64,000 nt of DNA, from assembly GCA_032718565.1 (NCBI GenBank), contig JAVGVS010000023.1, positions 2,615,277-2,679,276 of the forward strand, given 5' to 3'. Shown here one piece after another: positions 58,740-64,000 of this stretch. The notes under the pieces are model-generated. The model was not told the origin of the DNA. It did not search any database and was given only the letters and a program-made list of their open reading frames with translations. The DNA comes from Distichodus sexfasciatus (Eukaryota; Chordata; Actinopteri; Characiformes; Distichodontidae). The stretch's first letter is position 1. Every line of letters starts with the position of its first letter. The position numbers and the translations under genes are program-made.

Positions 58740-59580
58740 CGTTTACCAATATCGCGTGTTAATTTACGTCATGAAGCGTTATGAAATAAAGCGTTGCCGC
58801 TAGCCACAGTCTCCTCTTCGATAAATTAGATCTCTTTCCCACCCCGAGCCCTGCCAAGAATCAAAAAAGAGCCTCAATCCGTCGCGAATGGTCTTCGACG
58901 CTCTAAGCTTAGCAGGAAAAACAAAACAAAAAATAAATAAATTAAAAGATTTCAGTCAGAGGCTACAGCGAACGTTCCGCCCAGAACAATGCAGAAACTT
59001 TACATTTACAGGTAAAAACGGCAATCGTGAATAAACGCTCTTCAAGACTCGCGAATCAGTAAAGTCGCGGCGAATAATTAAAAAGAATTTCAATTCAATG
59101 CGGTAAAGAGAGTGAAACTTAGAAACTTTCTAATTAATAAAACTCTTCATAAGAGTCTACTTGTTTCATAATGGCCAAAAATTCGACCAACTCCCTAACG
59201 CAGCTAGCAGCGGACCTTACACGTTAACGCGGCTAACAACGAATGCGATTTCGACCCGAATTTGCCCTTAATCGGAGTGTACTTTAAGTCACCATTTTCC
59301 CTGCAAATCTTAGCTTCCTCATAGTGAACACAGCAACGCCAAAAACGCCCGCCTTGCGTAATACATTCCGGTACATTCATATTCTTCTTAGACATTTCAG
59401 ACAGAAAGTAACAACACTGACTACAGAAATGAACAAAACTGCTTATTAGCATGACAAGGTCACACACTTTTTGTGTTCTTTTGTCACTTCAAAATAACAA
59501 GAACGTGTCACTGACAACGCGAAAAACACTGGCCTACGCTCTTCGTTCTTGTGTTACAATAGACGCCATTCAGTCTTCAT
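58740..59580. other. CpG-richer, low-repeat block of unknown nature
   Basis: CG dinucleotides are much denser than in the neighbourhood (for example AAAGTCGCGGCGAATAA and GTTAACGCGGCTAACAACG). A minus-strand frame at 59204-59467 starts with ATG and runs 87 codons; I do not recognise it. AATAAA motifs on the minus strand occur lower down, near 58630-58695. It could be an unmethylated promoter-like island, a young insertion or a retrocopy. I assign no function. Confidence 0.4.
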
Positions 59581-61430
59581 AGTAGCACGGAGCTTTCACT
59601 TAACAACGGACACAAATGTGTTAAGTCAGTTTTGTACACACAGGAAACAAAGTGTATTACACTTTCGATGGGGGAACACACACAGATTGGCTTTAGCACA
59701 GGGCTGTTAATGAGTCTTCCAAATGTGTGAAGGTGTGAAACGGTGAGAAGGGTTTTGGAGCTCCACTCAGTGCCTTTAATTAGAAAAAGACTATGGGACA
59801 AACTCATACACACATTTGTGTGTCGGGGTATGTACGTGTGTGAGAACGAGAGTGAGCATGATGGAGGAGAGAGAGAGAGAGATCTGTGAACTGACAAACA
59901 CAGGTTGGTTGGTGTCTGGAAAGGCCTCAGATCACGTCAAGATGCCTGGGTTAGTCCAGACAGGAAAAGCGTGTTAATAAAACAGGCTGAACAGTACCAC
60001 ACTCATCCTTTCCTCCCGTTCTGCCCTTCACTCTATCTCTCGCCCCACTTCCTGCCCTTCTGACTTGGTTAATCGACGGGATGCAGTGCAATGCTCAGCA
60101 GGGGAATTACTGAGCCCCAGGGAGCCATTGCTCTGAACAGCCTGGAAGACCTCTCTTTAACCATTCAATACTGTTGAAGATGTGGCTCACTATCACTCTC
60201 TCTCTCTCTCACTCATCGCACACATGCACACTCTATTCCTTTTAATTACAACACATAAGTCAAACCAAAACGCACATTGTTCTCATTTTCTCTGTCACAG
60301 TTTCCTTCTGTTCTGAAGAGTTATGTATTATTAGTGTGTAGCGCTGCTGCCCCCTACAGGAAGACTATTGAACTGCACCTGTACAAAATTTCTGTCACAC
60401 GCACACATTCCTACCCTTTATCATCTCCTAACAGATCCTACAATTTATTGCAGACATCCAGAATCTACAGTGCTTAAGTGAAGAAAATACCCTGCATATG
60501 TAGAAATGTACATGTGAACACACACACACACTCTTACCTGAATCCCACAGGTCAAGCACCACAACATTGACATTTGTTTTCCTCCTTATTGCGAATGATT
60601 GATATTGAACCTAGCGAGCACCTTCCCCTTTTCCGCAGTGTTAGCGCAACTAAGCCAGTAATTCTAACTTACCAACTAGCCAAATGCTATTTAAATCTGT
60701 TGTTTAAAAAACAAACCAAAAATGAAGCAGGTTGACTTGGAATGGGTGGACAGCTACAGCTACCGAAGCCAAGCTTCCAAAGAGCTCTGGATAGCTGAAG
60801 TCCAGCATCATCATGGTTTAAATGCTCCCGGTCAGTGAACAGTGTGGGGGAATTAGAACACGCAGCTCAACTTATGACCACTATTAAATGTGTTGTGTAT
60901 CAATCCACGGTTTCAGCTTTTTCTGGACGGTCACCGTGCTACTGAGGTTCCGGCAAGCTATTTAAAAAGCCGGTCACTCTGCTGCTATTATGACCAAATC
61001 TGATCAGACGCTTCTTCATCTTCTCCTTCAACCAAGGACCGATCACAGCCAAGTCTGGCGACAAAAAACGTCCTATCATTTTTTGTTGTTCCTGTACAGG
61101 TGCTGGAATTGAGCATGTGTACAAATGTAGGAGAGAGCGCAGGGTCCTGTCGCTGTTGCCAGTCTGTGTGGTGGTGGAATGGCACCTAGCTTAGCTATGG
61201 TTCTGTGTCGCCATGTTAATAAGGGCATCCTCAGTTGCCAGGGTGACAGGCGAAACTGTCCGTCTTGGAGGCGGTGATGTGATTATGGCGTCGCCTCGGC
61301 GACATGTTAGGATGGTTTTGCTTTAGTATGAAGCTCCAGCTCGGTTTCATGATGACCTCCCGAGGGCGGGAGGCTGTCTGTTTTGTTTTTTGTTTGTTTG
61401 CTTGTGTTTACGAGGTGGCGATCTCACCCC
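59581..61430. other. Intergenic DNA or snx27 3' UTR/intron
   Basis: A GA run lies at 59868-59881 and short CT and CA runs lie near 60195-60210 and 60520-60530. No coding sequence was recognised. If the candidate terminal exon at 61431 is real, the DNA immediately below it would be snx27 3' UTR. Confidence 0.4.
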
Positions 61431-61475
61431 CTAGGTGGCGCCATCCTTTACGCTGATCCAGATGAGAGAGATACT
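61431..61475 (-). CDS. Candidate alternative terminal coding exon of snx27
   Basis: On the minus strand a strong pyrimidine tract and CTACGCTGCAG acceptor precede 45 nt that, joined in phase 0 to the exon at 63452-63511, encode 14 residues ending DGAT and a TAG stop. One known SNX27 C-terminal form, as I recall it, ends with a similarly short tail finishing DVAT. The similarity is short and could be chance. Splicing evidence is absent. Confidence 0.3.
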   Translation of the reverse strand, partial: SISLIWISVKDGAT

Positions 61476-61702
61476 CTGCAGCGTAGGAAAAGAAAAAATA
61501 CAATACATTAACACTAACCATGTTATAAATAATCTGTGAGTGCGTTATCCAAAATATTCCAAATTTACTATTCTGTCTTGTACGTAATTGTGATTTGTTC
61601 CATATAAAAAACTAACTAGAAATTGGTATAAATATGACCCGCTTTATTAGAACAGGGGCTTAAACAGTAATATACATGAGATTTTATTTTAACTGAAACC
61701 AA

Positions 61703-62334
61703 GGCTACATTCACACTGCCATGCTGAAGTGACTCAAATCGGATTTTTTGCCTTAATGTGACACACATCTGATCTTTTCAGGGCTGTGTGGACACGCGAA
61801 TCTGATCTTTTCAAATCGGATTTGTGTCACTTTCATATGTGGTACTCGATTCGCGGCCATGCGACCTGAATGTGAACGCTCAGATCGGAATTCATGTGGC
61901 TTTTTGCTTATACACATGCGCTGACATCAGCCTGCAGCGGCAGCGCAGGAAGGTAAAAATGGAGGAGAGGGGCGATAACAGAAAAAGCTAGCCGCCTGAC
62001 TTTTTTTCTCCTTTTCCACCTGCTCATGTACAGCTGATTCACGGTTTGTCGTCCTCCAGAGCAAAGTGCGATACATGCGTGAGCTACTAACGCCTCCATT
62101 TTTAATGCCATGAGTCGTCCCACAGATATGACGTTTTTTGTTGTTGGTGACGCAGTTGACTCGTGTAAAAACGTATCAATGTGCACATGCGTGACGTTTC
62201 AGAGGGCCGATGCGTTCACATTACAGTCAGCTACAGGTCACTTGTAGGTATGAATGTGAACCGTCAAGATAGACAAATCCGATCTGAGCAAAAAATCTGA
62301 ACTGAACGATGTGGCTGGCAGTGTGAACGTAGCC
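61703..62334. mobile_element. 632-bp MITE with 19-bp terminal inverted repeats
   Basis: The ends GGCTACATTCACACTGCCA (left) and GGCTACGTTCACACTGCCA (right, reverse-complemented) match at 18 of 19 positions. Inverted homology continues with CAAATCGGATTTTTTGC-like motifs. CAA lies outside both ends, compatible with a 3-bp target duplication (Harbinger-like size, but not the usual TWA). The 92-codon minus-strand frame inside has no recognised transposase motif, so the element is non-autonomous. Confidence 0.85.
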
Positions 62335-63314
62335 CAAGACTTAAAAATAGATCCCGAAAAAAATGTGGCAAGTTGATATTTTATTTGAGCTTGGCATGTG
62401 ATATGATATGACTTGTTTTTCTAGTCTGTGTTGATCTTAATAATAGACACCCCACTTCACTGCTGGCCCCTGGTGTGATTTTAGAATAAATATTTAAGTA
62501 TTTTTTGTAATAAGCAATACTAAAAAAGTTGTTTATCATTGAGGATTTTCAGTAAGTCTTTAATATCTTTGTATAAAGTGCTGCTAAAATTAATTAAATA
62601 TTAATGTGTAGCAATAAAATGATTCTTTCTGGCAGACTTTCTTTTGAGTTCATTGTAAAGGCCATTTAAATATTCCCACATTCTCTCATTTAGTCCACAT
62701 GGACAGTTTTCATGACAGCTACTGTGAAGGCTCTTAATTACCATACATATTTTTTAAAATATTCACTGGTCCCTTAACATGGAGCCCAAAGCATCCCAGT
62801 ATTTGAAAAGTTACCAAAATCTTTGTACACAGGGTTTAAATACTGTTAGACTACCACTTATTATTACAATACTATTACTCTCACTCACTGTATATAACTG
62901 TCTATGAACAACAATTTAAAAACAATAAAGGAAAAGTTTCTTCATATTTTGCTACTTTAAAAAGCCGTTTGTTCAATTATAGCTCAATATAGTGCCCCTC
63001 AGTGCACCTTTGCAACATTTAAGAGAGAATCCTGTGTGTGTCACACATTGAGGAAGTGTTTGTCATTTGAGAAGCCAAAACTAAAACTAAAAAGTCACAT
63101 GCACGCACCCATGTGACACAGCTCATTTGACTCAGCCTCAAGTCAATATTCTTTGTGCGAGAGGTTGCGTGCATGTGCACGGGTGTGTTTACATGCAGCA
63201 TGTGTTTGCAAAACGCTGAGGTGAGGTTTCAGAGCACGGAAGTGAAAATGACTTTTTACTTTTTAGAGTTCAATGAAAGAAACAATAATGTGCATGTGTA
63301 GAATGTTGCTGTAC
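62335..63314. other. Intron or flanking DNA of snx27
   Basis: AT-rich, with no repeat or exon recognised. Confidence 0.5.
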
Positions 63315-63363
63315 CGTTGTTACTGCAGTTCTTGTTGTCCTTGTCTGAGGCCTCCTCTTCCAC
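63315..63363 (-). CDS. Candidate further coding exon of snx27
   Basis: After a pyrimidine-rich stretch and GGGAAAG acceptor, the minus strand encodes VEEEASDKDNKNCSNN in phase 0 with the preceding exon, followed by a possible donor (G before GTACAG). The frame also stays open beyond it, to a stop about 60 nt further. Charged, coding-like composition supports it. The weak donor and lack of a remembered counterpart limit confidence. Confidence 0.4.
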
Positions 63364-63451
63364 CTTTCCCATGGCACAGAAAAACAAAGGAAATTGTAAA
63401 CGGGAAACTTCAAAGATATGGCCTGCAAAAGTACATTACATGCAGACTCAC

Positions 63452-63511
63452 CTCTTTGCTCCATTTAAGCTCGCAGAAAATCCTCTCAAAGCACTCGTGC
63501 ATGTAGTTGAA
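63452..63511 (-). CDS. snx27: snx27 exon: end of the FERM-like domain
   Basis: 60 nt in phase 0 on the minus strand, encoding FNYMHECFERIFCELKWSKE. It has acceptor TCTCTCAG and donor GTGAGT. It continues directly from the KIFTPY end of the upstream exon and matches the last conserved block of sorting nexin 27 (human: FERVFCELKWRKE, as I recall it). SNX27 combines PDZ, PX and FERM-like domains and returns PDZ-ligand cargo from endosomes to the plasma membrane with retromer. Confidence 0.9.
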
Positions 63512-63718
63512 CTGAGAGAAAGGATACAGTTGGTTTGCTTTTTTTTTTTTTTACAAGAAGCAAAAACTCAGTTAAGTTTGACCCATTTATTAAGTAAAAC
63601 TGAAGCAAACCGAAAACGTGTTATGGTTTCAGTTAAAACACCACAGGGCTGTTAACGTTTAGGAAAGGCACCCAGACAGAGTTTATAGGAAGTAAACAAA
63701 ATGCATGCACACACTCAC

Positions 63719-63847
63719 ATATGGAGTGAAGATTTTGACCCAGCGAGGTTTCTTCTCTCCTCGTGCATACTCAAAGCAAAATGCCATGCCTTCCTCATCG
63801 GTGTCCCACCTCTGCATCTCTGACCATTCGAACATTATGACTTGATT
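63719..63847 (-). CDS. snx27: snx27 exon: C-terminal part of the FERM-like domain
   Basis: 129 nt, 43 codons in phase 0 on the minus strand. It begins NQVIMFEWSEMQRWDTDEEG, runs through MAFCFEYARGEKKPRWVKIF and ends TPY. The acceptor is TTTTCACTGTACAG and the donor GTGAGTG. The block is nearly identical to vertebrate SNX27 in the FERM F3-like subdomain. The gene is transcribed towards the receptor gene (convergent); its PDZ and PX exons must lie beyond position 64000. Confidence 0.92.
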
Positions 63848-64000
63848 CTGTACAGTGAAAACAATGTTGTGAAGAGAAACACATGAAAATATCCCACACG
63901 CCTGTATGTTTTCATGCCCGTACATCAATAGGATTGCTCACCATGATTTTTACCAGGTTTTTGTTAGAGATGGCACCGATCCGCTTAATTAAAAACTGGT
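63848..64000 (-). other. snx27 intron, running to the window edge
   Basis: Begins with the pyrimidine-rich acceptor of the exon at 63719-63847. The last 57 bases form an open minus-strand frame before a GTGAGC donor-like site, but its translation does not match the SNX27 segment expected before NQVI, so I do not call it an exon. Confidence 0.5.

Noticed and set aside
61908..62186. 92-codon minus-strand frame
   Set aside because: It lies inside the 632-bp MITE and has no transposase motif.
63944..64000. Open minus-strand frame before a donor-like GTGAGC, possibly the preceding snx27 exon
   Set aside because: The translation (Q-F-L-I-K-R-I-G-A-I-S...) does not match the SNX27 segment I expect before NQVI. 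57 open bases at a window edge are weak evidence.

Overview
This is a piece of a teleost fish nuclear genome. It is AT-rich, has long introns with GT-AG borders, many CA/GA microsatellites, tRNA-derived SINEs with fish-type bodies, and many short inverted-repeat DNA elements. No prokaryotic, plasmid or phage features are present.

Layout. Positions 1-9383 are upstream intergenic DNA: a Tc1-like transposon remnant, two candidate hAT-like MITEs, three copies of one SINE family, then a purine/pyrimidine-rich leader. Positions 9384-41713 (+) hold one complete ten-exon gene for an alpha7-type neuronal nicotinic acetylcholine receptor subunit (chrna7 or its close relative chrna8). I assembled it exon by exon. 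The 1,788-nt reading frame encodes 595 residues, and exons 2-9 have the lengths I know from human CHRNA7. The ligand-binding domain, Cys-loop, vicinal cysteines, pore helix and C-terminal helix are intact. The cytoplasmic M3-M4 loop is about 90 residues longer than in human and is rich in His, Pro, Gly and Ser. Introns carry SINEs, a degenerate LINE, MITEs and a 17-bp perfect hairpin. Positions 41714-63314 are mainly non-coding: a probable 3' UTR, about 1 kb of nearly pure purine, long CA repeats, a solo LTR, several MITEs, LINE tails and an unexplained CpG-richer block. Positions 63315-63847 (-) carry the 3' coding exons of a second gene, snx27 (sorting nexin 27), convergent with the receptor gene; the rest of snx27 lies beyond the right edge.

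How the genes relate. The two products have no obvious joint pathway: one is a homopentameric ligand-gated cation channel, the other an endosomal cargo-recycling adaptor. Their adjacency may matter for gene identity. As I recall the human map, SNX27 and OTUD7B lie on 1q21 while CHRNA7 and OTUD7A lie on 15q13, so this locus could be the alpha7/alpha8 ohnolog of the 1q21-type paralogon. I see no clearly new biological system. The most useful observations are the expanded receptor loop, the chrna7/chrna8 identity question, possible alternative snx27 C-termini, the nested MITE-in-SINE insertion, and a few stretches that no feature explains.
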